Of a DNA stretch of 64,000 bases, positions 33,961 through 46,420 are shown piece by piece. How positions within the stretch are numbered: position 1 is the stretch's first letter; every line of letters begins with the position of its first letter. The stretch is from Whalleya microplaca. Lineage: Eukaryota; Ascomycota; Sordariomycetes; Xylariales; Xylariaceae. Where the stretch lies: assembly GCA_022497155.1 (NCBI GenBank), contig MU385731.1, forward strand, positions 558,001-622,000, read 5' to 3'. Below the pieces are notes generated by a model, which was not told where the DNA came from, searched no databases, and worked only from the letters and a program-made list of their open reading frames with translations. The position numbers and the translations under genes are program-made.

Positions 33961-36836
33961 TCATAGCTGTTGAGGGAGGAAGCAAGGATTGTATATGGAG
34001 GCAGCTCCATCCGGCGCATTCCACTGCGGCCCGCCGTCGACCAGGATCTGCAGGTTATTGTCGAACCCGTCGTTGAGCTGCATTGCCGAATAATCAGTGG
34101 GATAGTACGGGGCTGGATTATACTGATGATCCATTGTCGGTGGTGCCTGGTGGGAAGCTTCGAGAAGCATCTCAAGCCCGGAGTTGGGATAGGATTGTTG
34201 AGGAGTATAGTGCTGAGGTGGAGGTTGTGGTGGGGTTGCCTGGTGGTGATGAGCTACATAGTCTGCTTGGGAAAGCGACGGCAAGCAAATTGGAGCAACG
34301 TAGTTGGCTTGTGTTTGTTGCAAGGGTGCGAGTCGAGGGGGCTCGGGATCGGTCTCGACTACCGGCTGTCCTACACCAGATAGCGGAACGAAGTGTGGAT
34401 GGTGGAGGGTTGGAGTGGTGGTCTTGAATGCAGTCGTATCCGTCCGAGGATGCATAGCACTGAGTGCGTAGGGTTGTGGTTCCTTCTATACCAGGTTAAA
34501 TCTAGACTTAGCTACAGTGGAGGATACTTACCCCGTCGGTCATCGTCCCGACCTTAAACGATATCCTTTTCGGATTCGAGTCTTCGTACCACTTTTCCAG
34601 TCCATTGCACCAAGTCTCAGCCAGCGGCCATACGCTTTCGCACTCTCTCAAGATGGAAACCATACGGGTGTACATTTTACGGCCTTCAGCTTGGATAGCC
34701 TCCAGATTATATCCAGGTTGGTGAGCATCCACTATATGAAGTCTTTAGTATATTATCCTTAACATCATGTTGTACTAGATAAAACCATACGTTGAGGAAA
34801 CTTGCACAGGTATGAAGCTAATAGTCCACATCCGTAGACAGTAAAAACCTGCAGTAGCAATGAGTAGGGACCTAATCTTAGTGGCAAGTTATACTTACAG
34901 CCATTTGAGAGCCGACCCTCTCAACTATGACACCATCTTCAAAATGAACATCTATCTGCTCATAAAGCTTCCGTACATTACCGAACAACTCTGCCGCCAT
35001 ATTCTTATAGAACCTTACTTCAGGATTTGAGGGGTTCCCCTGTGCTAGGCGAATCATCCTGTGAACAATACTTTAGCTGAGTCCACCTTTCTTTGCTAAA
35101 GACTTACTCGTCCATGTATTCTCTACGGAGAACGATGTGACAAAGCCGGAGGCATTGAGTGAGGCCTAAGTAGGCCTTATTGAATTAGCGACATCTTAAG
35201 AAATAACATATTAGGATCCTAAACACACCAAATCCTCCGAATAATGTCTGTAGCCACCCAATAGGATCTTTCCAAATCCATGTTCGTTTGGAAGACGTTT
35301 CTCCCATTCTAGAAGCCGTCGATTCAGCTTGGCATATTCGCTATCACCGTTGTTAGGCTGCCAGCATTTCTCATTGAAAAGGACGCGCCGAGTCACAATT
35401 CCCCAGAGGTTGTGGACTTGCATCAGAGATGCGAACAGCGACCTCGGAATAAGAGAGGCAAGATCCGGGTTCTGAATAGCTGGGGGCGTTCCCTCGAGGG
35501 CTGCGCGTCGCTCGGGGATTGTCCCGGAATCGAAGTCTGTTTCATCACTAGGGAGAAGAGCAGTAATATCACTTGGCGCAAGTGATAACGGCTTATAGGG
35601 TCCAGAGTGAAGATTGTCTTGACTGTGTAGCATCCACTATCCAATCCAAAGTTAAACATTAGTCACTGATGACAACGAACATAAATCAAAATAGAGATAA
35701 AGATTTTTATTATTCTTATCATTATTTTATATGAGTTTTAATATGGCCGAGTGAAAGTGTAGAAATTAGTATAGAGACCAACTTACAAATGTGCGCCTAG
35801 CAGATTCAGCCTGTATCCTGTGTTGTATAGGCGATTGTGCTGTGATGGGACTGTATGCCTCTTCTCGGTGGAGTCGCATGAGGGCAGCCATCCGAAATGC
35901 TATGCCAGCACTGATCTATTCGATATGAGAACATTACCAGCCTTTTGGAGTAAACAGCATCTTACATAACTTGTATTTGATTTCCCACTTCCTTGTTCCG
36001 CAATACTCAACAGGTAGAAGGCTTGGCATCTTTCTAGAGTGGGCTGCTGGTAGAGTTCGTGGGTGGCAAGACGCTGAGCTTTCTGCATGAACTCGGTTGC
36101 CGCTTTGATTCCATCCCCGTAGAGATCTATTAAGTTCCTGTTGAACCTAGCCGATATTGAAAGTATACTCAGTAGGAGAAATACGCTCACAGGAGCAGGG
36201 TTCTCTCGGAGCTGCTTAGGAAACCTCTTCTTGGGAATAAAGCCTAGCTGATAATAGTGCTTGGTGAACGTATCGATGCCGCTGATGACAATATCGATCT
36301 CTGGAAGGAGGTCCCATTCATTTTCCAGTTTGGGAGGCTTATAATCAACGAGCATACCATGAAAGAAACTTGGGGAAGTAGCCGTGTCTGCCGACTCCTT
36401 TTTCACCTTGACAGTGTCGCTTCGAGGTCTATTGTCAGCTCTGTGGCGTGGATGCCGAAACAGACGGTCCTGATCTGAATCACCACGCCTCGGGAAGACG
36501 CTGAAGAAGAGTTAGCACGGCATTAGGTATAAGACTATAGGCAGGAGTACCATTCTTCGGGAACGTTCGCCTCTCTACAGGATTTACAAGGCGGGGCCTT
36601 TTCATGGATACACTTGCTACGCATTCGACGGCATCTGAAGGGAATTCACAGAGTAAGTGATGATCAACGTATACACGCAAGGGGTTCGTTAAGATTGCAC
36701 AATACCTTCGGCAGGCAATTGGGGCGCGGCGCTTAGGAGCCGGCGCGGCAGGATCCGGGCTGGCGCCGGCAGTGGATGCAGTCGATTGTGGAGACGCAAA
36801 ATAAGGCTCAGACTCGGGGTTCGGTAGCATAGCCAT
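33961..36836 (-). CDS. Zn2Cys6 fungal-specific transcription factor
   Basis: The protein has an N-terminal binuclear zinc cluster and a fungal middle-homology (Fungal_trans) region, so it is a sequence-specific nuclear regulator. Ten exons on the minus strand: 36836-36706, 36634-36551, 36500-35966, 35915-35787, 35636-35229, 35175-35108, 35058-34899, 34848-34791, 34731-34532 and 34485-33961. Every junction keeps frame, giving 765 residues. Cluster cysteines are C42, C45, C52, C60, C63 and C72 (C-x2-C-x6-C-x7-C-x2-C-x8-C), with ACRRCRRMRSKC visible only after splicing of intron 1. The middle region includes IAFRMAALMRLHREEAY and AYLGLTQCLRLCHIVLRREY, typical of the xylanase-regulator-like class. 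The tail (from about 590) is rich in Pro, Gln and His and may be an activation region. Targets are unknown. It is divergent from a P450 gene 2.3 kb away, which may or may not be related. Confidence 0.9.
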
Positions 36837-39166
36837 AGCTAGACGCGGGGGTGTATATGGGTCTCGTGGATATTATGTATATGAGGGCCCGGGTCTCACA
36901 GCAGTCCCGATTTTGTAGCTGAAATCCGAAGATTGGTTACCTAGAGTTGCCGGGAGCGTGCATATCGCGGCATGTAGATATTCTAGTCCTGGCAGCAGAT
37001 TATCCAATCACTAGAAAGAGCTGAAATGCACGAATGCCGAGACAACATCTGAATTTCTAAATTGATGTAACGTAGGATAGTGAATGGGGGGTGAATGAGA
37101 GAGATGAGCAGGAAAGTTGAGTGGACGAGGTTGTCAATGTTAGTGGCACGCAGCAGACAGAGCCTTGTCTTATTGGGATGCTTGGGGATGAAAAGAAAAG
37201 AGATACATCATTGGAAGGCATCGATCGATAGGTAGGTATGGTGTTGAAATAAGTACATACATGGCTACATAGGTATGTACATAGTGTAGGTTAAGCGAAG
37301 CAGGACTGGAAGAGACCGGTGAAATGCGAAAGCGCATACCTGGCTGCCTGGGGAGGTTAGGTAGGTACACAGGTACAGTGCAGCCGGTCACCTGGACTAG
37401 GTAGGCTCCTACCCAAGCAAGGGCTCCATGTATGTACATATCTACTCACTGCTTACATATACATACCTATTTCGTCGGCCGAGAGGGCAGGGAGGGCTAG
37501 ATACGGGGCAAAGGGACGACACTCGGACGTTGAAGTCACACTTCGGGCCGTTGTTTCCTCGAAATGGCTACGGGGAGAACCCTACCCAGGCACCTGACCC
37601 CGCTCTTTCAGTCTCATGGATTGTGACGGCCCCCAAACATTCTACCTACAACCCAAGCTCATTCGAGTCTTGTCCCAGCTTGCCCAGTTTGTCGTGCTGC
37701 ACTTCTGGGCTGACTGGCAAGCTACAGTCCTCAAGATACGCTAAAAACGCCACCACCATCAAATCTGATGATACCATCTTCTATTTCATATGTGTCATGC
37801 CCGTTTAGAGGAGTACCTACATATACACACATACGTACTACGTAGTAGATAATTAGGAACTGCGGCCAACTGATCCTATCCCTTTGCTCTCGGAGTCGGC
37901 TCCGTCTCAGTGAGTACCGCCCGAGTGGGACTTGTGAAGCAATTATAAAACCAGGGTCCCTCTACCTTTCATCTTACATCTCAATTTTCTCACAGTTTCC
38001 TCGAGGACTACCTAAGCAATTTATGACTATTTCATTTTCAGAGAATATCCATGAAATTCTCGTTTCTGTACAAGATGCGGAAACGGAAAGGCTCAACTCG
38101 GAAGACGGTCCTTGACCAGGATCGTAGCCGATTCTATTGGTTGTTTGCTTTGAAAAGGGCTCTGGTTCAAATTGATTCGTTTCTAAAGCCCCAAGAAAGG
38201 CTTGACCTTGTCTATTACAGAGCCAACAATGTCTGAATAACCGCAGCAGACTTTACCGATCGAAGTCTAGGACCCAATCTACTGACTGTCGGGAGACCAG
38301 CGGATATTGTCCTAGAGTGATCAGGTAAGAATTGGTATATTATCCGACAAGGCTGTTTTTGTCTGACAGCTCAGTTACCTAATCTACGGAGTACAAGTCT
38401 GAACCGAAGTGGTGGTGCTGCCCTTTGAAGCAGCTATCGATTATATTGCCAGTGCTATCTCATTTTAGCACAGCTCAGATCACATCTCTATTGTATGGGA
38501 TAGGTCAGCTATGCCGTGGTAGGATCAACAACCGGCTTTGCCGCGATCTGTATACACAGCAGAACCAAGGAGATATCCTTGTTTCTACACTCTAGGGCTA
38601 CCTCCTTTGTGCGAGCTCTGGAAAATCGTACGAATACCAGGTAGCCATGTGGCATGCCTATGCCCATAGTTTGCCCAGTTGGTAACAGCACTCACGCACA
38701 TATATCGCTTGGCGAACCATCTTGCTAGAACTTGCAACCTGCTGCAGGATTGACTGGTGCGTACTGTCAAAATCACACCACGTCCTAAAGGTATCCTGCT
38801 ACAGTGCCAGGTAATCGGATGTTGAGTATTCACTTGGACCCGGCACTGGAATCGCTCCAACTATACAAACTCTCCGATCTAATCGCAGTAACTCTTCTCT
38901 ACAGTGTCAACCCTGGTCTCTTCTTCGGCGGAATCTCCACATCAAGCCCTTGCGAACATTATGAAAGCCTTATATTGGCTTTACCAGCCTATTGGGGTTG
39001 TCGTGGGAATGGCGCGATGAAGCCCAGCAATGCGGGGCCGCTGAAGGCTCCTATCAGGCTTCGTCTACCTACCCGTCAGTCACGATGGCTTGGGTTTTCA
39101 TCACTTCGCAAATTCACATCGCGATTTAGAGTCAAAATTGATGACTGAAGACGTTTTGATCATAAC
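36837..39166. promoter_or_regulatory. Divergent intergenic region between the Zn2Cys6 gene and the P450 gene
   Basis: About 2.3 kb. Short open frames on both strands lack support. GTAGGT-type short motifs cluster at about 37220-37400. Promoters of both genes must be inside; no site could be assigned. Confidence 0.45.
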
Positions 39167-41085
39167 ATGTCTCTACTAGCGATTTCTAGTACAGGCTTAA
39201 TACTGAGTGCTGTGGCCACATTAATACTCTTTATTATTTACAGCCACCTGGCTCGTCAAGGTCCGCCACATCCACTACCGCCTGGTCCACCAGGTAGATT
39301 TCTTATTGGAAATGCTGGACAGCTTAGCATTGACCAACCTGAGCTGGATTATATACGATGGGGTAAGGAGTATAGTGAGTGCGGCCTTGATCCGTACGCA
39401 AGTATAGATATCTAATGACCGAGACTTTCAGACTCTGATGTGATTTACACCAACGTCCTTAGACAGCACATGGTATGTCTGAATAGCATCCAGGCTGCTA
39501 CCGATCTTCTCGACTACCGCAGTGCAAATTACTGTGATCGACCGCAGTTTACACTATTCGAAATGTAAGTTCAACTGAAGTTCTTTTTATGCATAATTCT
39601 TCAAGGAACATGCAATAAACTGACTGTTGTAATAGCATGGGATGGGGTCTCACACTCACGTTCTTGAGATGGGGTCCTCAGTTTAAAATTCACCGTCGGC
39701 TCTTCCAAAATGCCTTCACGCAGTCTAACGTGAAAACTCTCCAGCCGATGCAGTTGCATGAGGCACGTAAGGCTGTGCGCGCTTTAGTCAAAGATCCTAA
39801 GGACTGGGAGGATATTACACTGCTCATGGCAACGAGCGTAATATTTCGTGTCGCGTGTGGACAGGAGATCATAGACAAAACCTCTTCATATTGCACGATT
39901 GCCAAGGCAGCTACCGACGTGACGACTAACGGCGGCATAGCCGGATCGACGCTCGTCGATGTCTTTCCACTAGCCCGCTTCTTGCCCTACTGGATCAACC
40001 CGTCAGCACCACTCCGACACGCACTTGCCAGCAGGCCTACCATCCAGACCGTCCACAATGTGTTGTGGAATGCGAACCTCGAGGACATCGAGGCGGGAAC
40101 AGCAGCACCTTCTTTCATGAAGACGCACCTAGATAAATACCGGATCAATGAAAAGACTAGACAGCTGCAAGATGTGACGCTGGCAGACATCAAAGGAGCA
40201 GTAGCGGCTATTTTTATTGCGGGCGGAAACACTACCTGGGCCACAGTCCTCTCATGTCTACTCTTCCTCACGCGATACCCTGACGCGCAGAAAAAAGTCC
40301 AAACCGAAATCGATGCCTTCGTGACCTCGCAAGGCCGGCTCCCGACCTTCGAGGATCGCGAGAGATTACAGGCTCTTGCCAATTTCATCATGGAGACGAT
40401 GCGCTGCCTCCCGCTCAACCCGCTCATCATTCCACACAGGTCATTGCGCGATGACGTTTACAACGGGCTCTTTATCCCTGCGGGCACCACTGTCTTCGCT
40501 AACACGACCGCGATCAACTCGGACCCGCGTACGTACCGCAACCCCGAGATGTTTGATCCAGACCGCTACTCCACGGACCGCGGCAGCGGCAAGCCCGAAC
40601 CGTATCCCAGCGGCAACTTCGGGTTCGGCAGACGCAAGTGTCCCGGTAATCACCTAGCACTAGGATCTGTCTGGTATGTATAAAATTATGCCGTTCCGAA
40701 ACCCGAACCCCTATTTATTGTTATTCAAAATCATCCCCAAGACCTTTCAACCACGGTGGCTAACATTTCTTAGTAAGTAGGATATCTATATCATTCTCTC
40801 CAGCTGACTTTTCCGGGCTGTCCAGACGGCCCGGTGAAGCATGTTGAATTTCTTGTAAAGGTAGCAGAAGCTGACATGAGATGTTCTGATACATTAGACG
40901 CCTTCCTCGCGACGCTGCTGGCCGTCTTTGAGGTTAGAATGGTGCGAGATGAGGAGGGCAACCCCAAGGTTCCGGTCCCCGGCATCAGCGTCGGGTTGGG
41001 TGGGCACCCGAACCCTTTTGAGTGCGAGTTGGTAGTTCGGAATGAGGATATGGCTAAGTTGCTTATAGAGGAGATTAAGGAGTAA
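39167..41085 (+). CDS. Cytochrome P450 monooxygenase, possibly defective at the last splice junction
   Basis: Microsomal haem-thiolate monooxygenase. Exons 39167-39374, 39432-39564 and 39636-40673 join cleanly. Residues 5-27 form a membrane anchor, followed by the Pro hinge PLPPGPPGR (about 37-45). The I-helix oxygen-binding motif is AGGNTT (309-314), the K-helix ExxR is ETMR (367-370) and the haem loop FGFGRRKCPG has its ligand at C449. The next exon clearly carries the normal C terminus (ATLLAVFEVRM, then DEEGNPKVPVPGISVGLGG) and ends at 41085. However, every canonical acceptor I tried with donor 40674 gives a stop codon at or soon after the junction. A donor at 40680 (after Trp-Tyr) with acceptor 40803 stays open but inserts about 33 unusual residues. 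The gene may be truncated after the haem loop. The substrate is unknown. Confidence 0.82.
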
Positions 41086-43092
41086 AACTTAGATAAGAAA
41101 CGGGTAGATTTAGATGAAAAGACCAGATGGGCTCTTGTTACTGATTCTGCTTTGCTTGCCTGCCCTGCTGTGTGGACTGCCTGACCCCTGAATTGGCTCG
41201 GGGCCTTCTTTATGCTATGTCAGCATATCGCAGCACGTCCTGAGCAATACCGATTTATACTGTTGGATAATTAGAGCACAATATATATAGGATTATTGAT
41301 CTGTATATAGACGCATACACACTCATTCATAACACTGAGGCACCTGAATGAATAACGATCTAGGTTAAGCATTTCCCCTCATCAGCTGCTGGAACCAGAC
41401 TCTCGGGTCGACTCCCTACATACCTGTGCATAAGAGAGTTGACTGAGGCACTTATGTACCTCACCGTTTCGGGACCCATGATACACTTTCACGCTGCTGC
41501 GCAGACGCAGTCAGGTATATATACCTTGCATTCATGCATGCATATAGGTACCTCCATGCATATATATAAGTATGAAGGGTCCTCTTCAACTATAAAACAT
41601 TGAGGTAGATTGACTTCGGATTATTGATGGTGGTTCATATCTGGAATATACTTATATCGCATCTACCATCGCCGTCAACTCCCATACATATGTATTCATC
41701 TCATCTACATACGCTGATCTCACCGACCTATTCGCCCATTCACCCCTTCAGCACACTTTAATACGAATCTCGTTATGTGTATTACATTACATAAGACAGT
41801 AGCTAGCTATCAACCCTGAACTACTCAACTCTCAAGCTTCACACATGAACAAACATGAACAAACACAGCCAGCATTACTCATCTCATCTCATCCCGTCTG
41901 ACTCACCTCATTTCACTCATCAATCATTCATTATCACCGAAACATTAGATATTTAAATATTAAATTTCTCGCACAGTATCACAGAAGTAATATCACTCAC
42001 TCACTCGCTCACTCATCATCACGATGAAGCTAAGCTGAAGCGTGCTGCCCCCATCCATCCATCTATAGGTAGTAAATATACGCTCTCATTCGCTTAAGAA
42101 AACTCTTGCTTGCTTGCTTGCTCGCTGGTATGTGAAATTGACTGTGACTGAACTCCCCCCGTCTCGTCTCCCCTCTTCTCTACATTCCTAAGTAGATAGG
42201 TAAGGTAGAGACAGAGATACGGCGCGCGTCCTCGTAATATAATAAGTTAAGAGTAAGTAAGTAGTAGTAGTAGTAGTAACAACAACAACAACAACAGCAA
42301 CAGTAGTAGTAGTGTGCCTGTGTGTGTGTATGTGTGTGTATGTGTGTGTATGTGTGAGTGTGTAGTGTATACGAGTGCGCGCAACGCTGAAGCGACACCG
42401 AGCCCACTCCCTCTCCCGAGTTCCTTTGCCGCCTACCTCCCTGCCCCATGTCCATCCCATCCGAGCTCGTATAGCGCAGCACACACTCACTCAACCCGAC
42501 CCACGACCGGAAAAAAGAAAAACCCACACGCGCGAGACACCCCAGTCCCGATGCCAGAATCCCAAAATATGCCCAAAACCGATCCAAAGTTGTTTGTTTG
42601 TTCGTCCGTGTTCCGTCCATCCCATCGCCATCCCCTCCCGAGACGAGCCGCCCCCTTTTTTACTCTCTCCCCGCTTTGCTGATTGGATATTGACCTAGAT
42701 GAACCACACGCGCGCACACGCTTATATCTATCTCTCCTCTTGTTCCCCCTCGTCCCGGAAAAGAAAAAAAGAGACGATGGACGAGAACGAAAAAACCCAG
42801 TTCCCGCAAATATAAACCCAGACAAAGCAAACGCCGTTCCGCCTGATGCAGCTCTCCCATGCCAGCGCGAACCGACCGGCTGACCATCAACCAGTTCCTG
42901 CCAGGTGGGGTGTTCGCCAATCGCTAATGATTTTTCTAGTGAATAGATATTATACATCGTAGTCTAAAAGGAGCCAGGCGGTATTAGATATATACGCGCA
43001 GATGAGATAATGCAAAGTCTAAAGAATGAACTTTTAGTGTGGGTGAATCGGAAGGGGGGTAATTAGTCCGATGTGAGTGGTACGTAGCACAA
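41086..43092. other. Intergenic tract between P450 and SEC2
   Basis: About 2 kb, no gene. It contains CTCAT-type short repeats (41870-42020) and a compound microsatellite (42261-42362). Confidence 0.5.
42261..42362. repeat. Compound microsatellite (GTA, AAC, GTA, then TG-rich)
   Basis: GTA units (42261-42278) run into AAC units (to about 42300), a few more GTA units, and then a TG/TATG alternating stretch to about 42362. Confidence 0.93.
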
Positions 43093-45216
43093 TTAAGCAG
43101 CAGACGACTCTTCCTCAAAAGCACCAGGAATTGAGAGCGAGAGCCTCTGACCCCTGTCCTTCAGGGTGTGTGCCGAGATTGTCGAAAGTGTCGAGTGTGT
43201 CGAGTCTCGAGCATTAGGTGTAGGTCGTAGTTGGATTACTTCAGGTGTAGCCTTTTCGTCATAAACTGCTATGACTGTTTCCTCCGGCTGCTGGGCCTCT
43301 TCCTGCTCTTTCTGTGTCTCGTCTGGCTCCGGCATCACTGTCGACTCCTTAGATTCAGCAGACGGCTCTGCAGCTTCATTTGTCTTGTTGCCATCGGCAG
43401 AAGCTCGGTTGGCATCCTGACTTGTTCGAGCAGACTTTTCGCCGCCAACGCTGCCTGGATGTAGGTGGTGGCCGTGGACCGGAACGACACCACCCCCGAT
43501 ACGGCTCCAGAACATTTGATCCCGTAATCTCACGCTCTCTTCCCAAGCAGCCCGTTCAGCGTCGGCATCGTCTGCTCGCCAGTGTCCGTCCTTCACCATG
43601 CGTAAGAAACCAAGGAAATCACAAGTAGATCGCACACGGTCGAGACAGTACTTGCAGAGAGGATATCTCTGTGCAGATTCTGATTCGCTCGTCCGGAATC
43701 GATGGTTGCGTAAATGTGATGCATCCCTTCGTATTTCACCACAAAGCGAGCAAGGATAGAACTGCGGTTTGCTGATGGATGCGAAAGGGCTATTCGTAGG
43801 AACAGGCTCCACGACAAGGGTTCCCTCCGTCATGGCGTTAAGCACAGAACGGCGAGCCAACCAGGACAGACCCGGGGCCGTATCCAAGCGCAGGGTGGGC
43901 TCGACATCCTCGGCTAGAACCCTCTTGTAGAACTTCGTTTCTTTCAAGGGAGGTAGTGGAGCCGAGGATCCAGCACTAATGGTAGAGGCAGGCGTATTCG
44001 GCGTTTGCGGAGATACATTAGAGCCTGGAGTTCCGAGAGTTGATAATGACGCTGTCGACGCGTTCGATGGAGCTGAAGCATGACCACCACTCCCGCCAAA
44101 GCTAAGTATAGGGTTGAGCCCACTATACGACCCTGACGAAGCACGGCTGTTCGATAGCCTTTTGGAGGTCATGATAAGCGCCACGAAGTCATCGAAGGAA
44201 GATAGATCAGTCCTCAGGATGGGTTGAACAAGGTGCTGGAGATTAGTTGGGTACGTGGGTGGAACCGAATCCACACCACCAGCTTGCGAAGCGCTTTCGG
44301 AAACTTGAATATCGTCAGCGTCGAATCTGCTAAATCCGGGGGACGAAGGGACGGTGCCACTATGGTCATCCCGCTCGGCCGTGAATTGCTCCATGACGAG
44401 TTTGAGCTCTGCTAATTGCTCTTGCTGTGACTTCAGGAGGCTTTCGGTATCAGCCATTTGCGCCTTGAGCTGTTCGTTTTTGCGCTGAAGAGCCTCCTGA
44501 TTCTTCTTGGCGTCCTCCTTAGCCGTGATAACCATCTTGTTCGCCTCCTCGAACAGAGACACTGTTAACGTTTCGAGCTCTTGCTCTATTTTCCGCTTGT
44601 CTTTTTCGACTTCGACCCGGAGTCTCTTCTCTTCCACGATGCGCGCAAGGAGCTTAGCCTTCTCAGCTTCGGCACTTTTCCGCCTGATCCAGACATCGCC
44701 AGCCAAGGTCTCCTGCTGCCGCGCTACCAGGTCTTCTAGTTCCCTAACTCGCTCACGAGAAGCTTCCAACTCCTGTCTCGTTACGGAGAGTGTGTCGTCA
44801 AGGGTAGTCTGGTGATTTATGGCGTTGATGAGCTTCGTACTTAGCGCGGCGACCTCCTGGTCTAAGTCTGGATGGTGGTCAGGGGACGAAGGATGATTTC
44901 CATTTGCTGGGCTCCTCGGTTGTATTCTTGGATCAGGAATAGTACTATGGTCCTGATCCTCCATTAACGATATCGACGATTGCTTCCTCTTAGCCTGCGG
45001 CGTGGTAAGAGAATGAATGTCATTGGGTGGCATTATCTCGGCAACGTTAGACGAGGAGTGTGATTTGGCCGGCGATTTTGACCGGCCGGAGACGGTAGAC
45101 TGGGACATGCTCGAGAGCGATCGAAGGTGGCCAAAGGTACGCTGCGGCGAAGGGTTCGGGCTCGGGCTCCGGTGCTGGGACCAGGCGGCCACATGAATGA
45201 AGCTGAAGCGCGTCAT
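43093..45216 (-). CDS. SEC2: Rab GTPase exchange factor, Sec2/Rabin8 family
   Basis: Sec2 activates the Rab GTPase Sec4 on post-Golgi secretory vesicles and so drives polarised exocytosis at the hyphal tip. One intron-free frame of 707 residues runs from ATG to TAA. Residues 10-115 are Ser/Pro-rich and disordered. Residues 120-285 form the long parallel coiled coil of the Sec2 GEF domain, with the hallmark TVSLFEEANKMVITAKEDA (218-236). A Ser/Thr-rich linker follows. Residues 486-535 then hold a compact CSLCGE...H...H...CKYC cluster (C489, C492, H501, H505, C521, C524), which looks able to bind zinc, followed by a conserved DFLGFLRMVKDGHW block. The C-terminal 130 residues are acidic and disordered. 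The GEF-domain call is secure; the zinc-binding reading is inferred from residue spacing. Confidence 0.9.
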   Translation of the reverse strand: MTRFSFIHVAAWSQHRSPSPNPSPQRTFGHLRSLSSMSQSTVSGRSKSPAKSHSSSNVAEIMPPNDIHSLTTPQAKRKQSSISLMEDQDHSTIPDPRIQPRSPANGNHPSSPDHHPDLDQEVAALSTKLINAINHQTTLDDTLSVTRQELEASRERVRELEDLVARQQETLAGDVWIRRKSAEAEKAKLLARIVEEKRLRVEVEKDKRKIEQELETLTVSLFEEANKMVITAKEDAKKNQEALQRKNEQLKAQMADTESLLKSQQEQLAELKLVMEQFTAERDDHSGTVPSSPGFSRFDADDIQVSESASQAGGVDSVPPTYPTNLQHLVQPILRTDLSSFDDFVALIMTSKRLSNSRASSGSYSGLNPILSFGGSGGHASAPSNASTASLSTLGTPGSNVSPQTPNTPASTISAGSSAPLPPLKETKFYKRVLAEDVEPTLRLDTAPGLSWLARRSVLNAMTEGTLVVEPVPTNSPFASISKPQFYPCSLCGEIRRDASHLRNHRFRTSESESAQRYPLCKYCLDRVRSTCDFLGFLRMVKDGHWRADDADAERAAWEESVRLRDQMFWSRIGGGVVPVHGHHLHPGSVGGEKSARTSQDANRASADGNKTNEAAEPSAESKESTVMPEPDETQKEQEEAQQPEETVIAVYDEKATPEVIQLRPTPNARDSTHSTLSTISAHTLKDRGQRLSLSIPGAFEEESSAA

Positions 45217-46205
45217 GTCAGGAGGGAGGACTTAAGAAATCGGATAGGACTGATTTGGTAGTGCCTGGTGAATGAGAGGGGGGGAACGGGGTGATTTAGA
45301 GCAATAGGAGGTGATATAAGAAAGCCGAAGCTGCAACAGCACAACAGCACAACAGCACAAGACAACACAATACAACCAGGCCAAAGCTAAGAAGGATCAT
45401 CTGCACTTACGACTCCAGCTTGACGGCTGGTGGACCCAAAGGCCCTGGAAAGGCGGCAACCCGCTTGTGTGAATTTTAAGGCAACGTGATAGGCGACTCA
45501 GATGGTGGCGAAAGTGGACTTCTTCACAAGAGAATAATAATAGGTGGGATTGGGGGAAGTAAAGGGCAAGGTTCGTAGTTCGTGGTTCGTGGTTCGTGGG
45601 CCAATGCCGTGTGTCAGTTGGTGTCGCTGTGAGAGGTTGAGACCTATGTCGTAGAACCCAAGACCAGGCCAGGCGATGATGGGACGGGACGGGATGCAGT
45701 TAGTTGCAGGGTCTCGCAAGCAGGCGGCTGTGCTGGATGGATATACAGTAGCGCGCGTCTGACCTGCAAAAGCGTGGGAAGCGAGTGAGGCGAGTGAGAG
45801 TCCAGAGAGAGTCCAGTGAGTCCAGTGGGTTCGTCAATTAAGGTTGTGTGTATGTGGAAAAGGGGAATTAGAGAGAGTGTGAGGTGTGTGTGTCGATGTA
45901 GCTGCGTCGATGTAGCTCTGTGTAGCCGGCGAAGGGCAAAAGGTTAATATTAGGTTAATGGACGAGACGAAGTTATGGAAAGGAATGGAGATGGAGATGG
46001 AGATGGAGGTACATAGACTTCTTCTCCCATGTGTTGCGGAGAAGAAGTTTGCAGGACCGATTTGCTTGATAGGCCAAAGTAGGCCAAAGCAGCCACACAG
46101 GGAAAGCGACTTATCCATGTAGCGGACATGGGACGGCCTGGATGGGCTGGATGGGGCAACTAGCCCAATGCCTAAAAGGGAGCCAAGTGTGTGCAGGTGA
46201 TGCAA

Positions 46206-46231
46206 GTATGTATGTATGTATGTATGTATGT
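46206..46231. repeat. GTAT tetranucleotide microsatellite
   Basis: Six or more tandem GTAT units in the tract upstream of SEC2. Confidence 0.93.
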
Positions 46232-46389
46232 ACTGCGCAGGGGTGATCAAGTAGCTGTACGGGTCCCCGGGGCCCCTGCAATTGATGGAAGGAATGGAGT
46301 CCCAAGACTTCCAGCACTACCTCTAGACTGCTAGGTAGGTATTCTGTGCATACAAAGTAAGGTAGTACTGTCAATATGTAGGCTGAGAG

Positions 46390-46390
<1 letters not shown>

Positions 46391-46420
<30 letters not shown>
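46391..46420. repeat. TATG tetranucleotide microsatellite
   Basis: Seven or more tandem TATG units, 160 bp from the previous GTAT array and of the same composition. Confidence 0.93.

Noticed and set aside
33961..41085. Secondary-metabolite gene cluster
   Set aside because: Only a regulator and one P450 are present; no backbone synthase, transporter or tailoring enzymes nearby.
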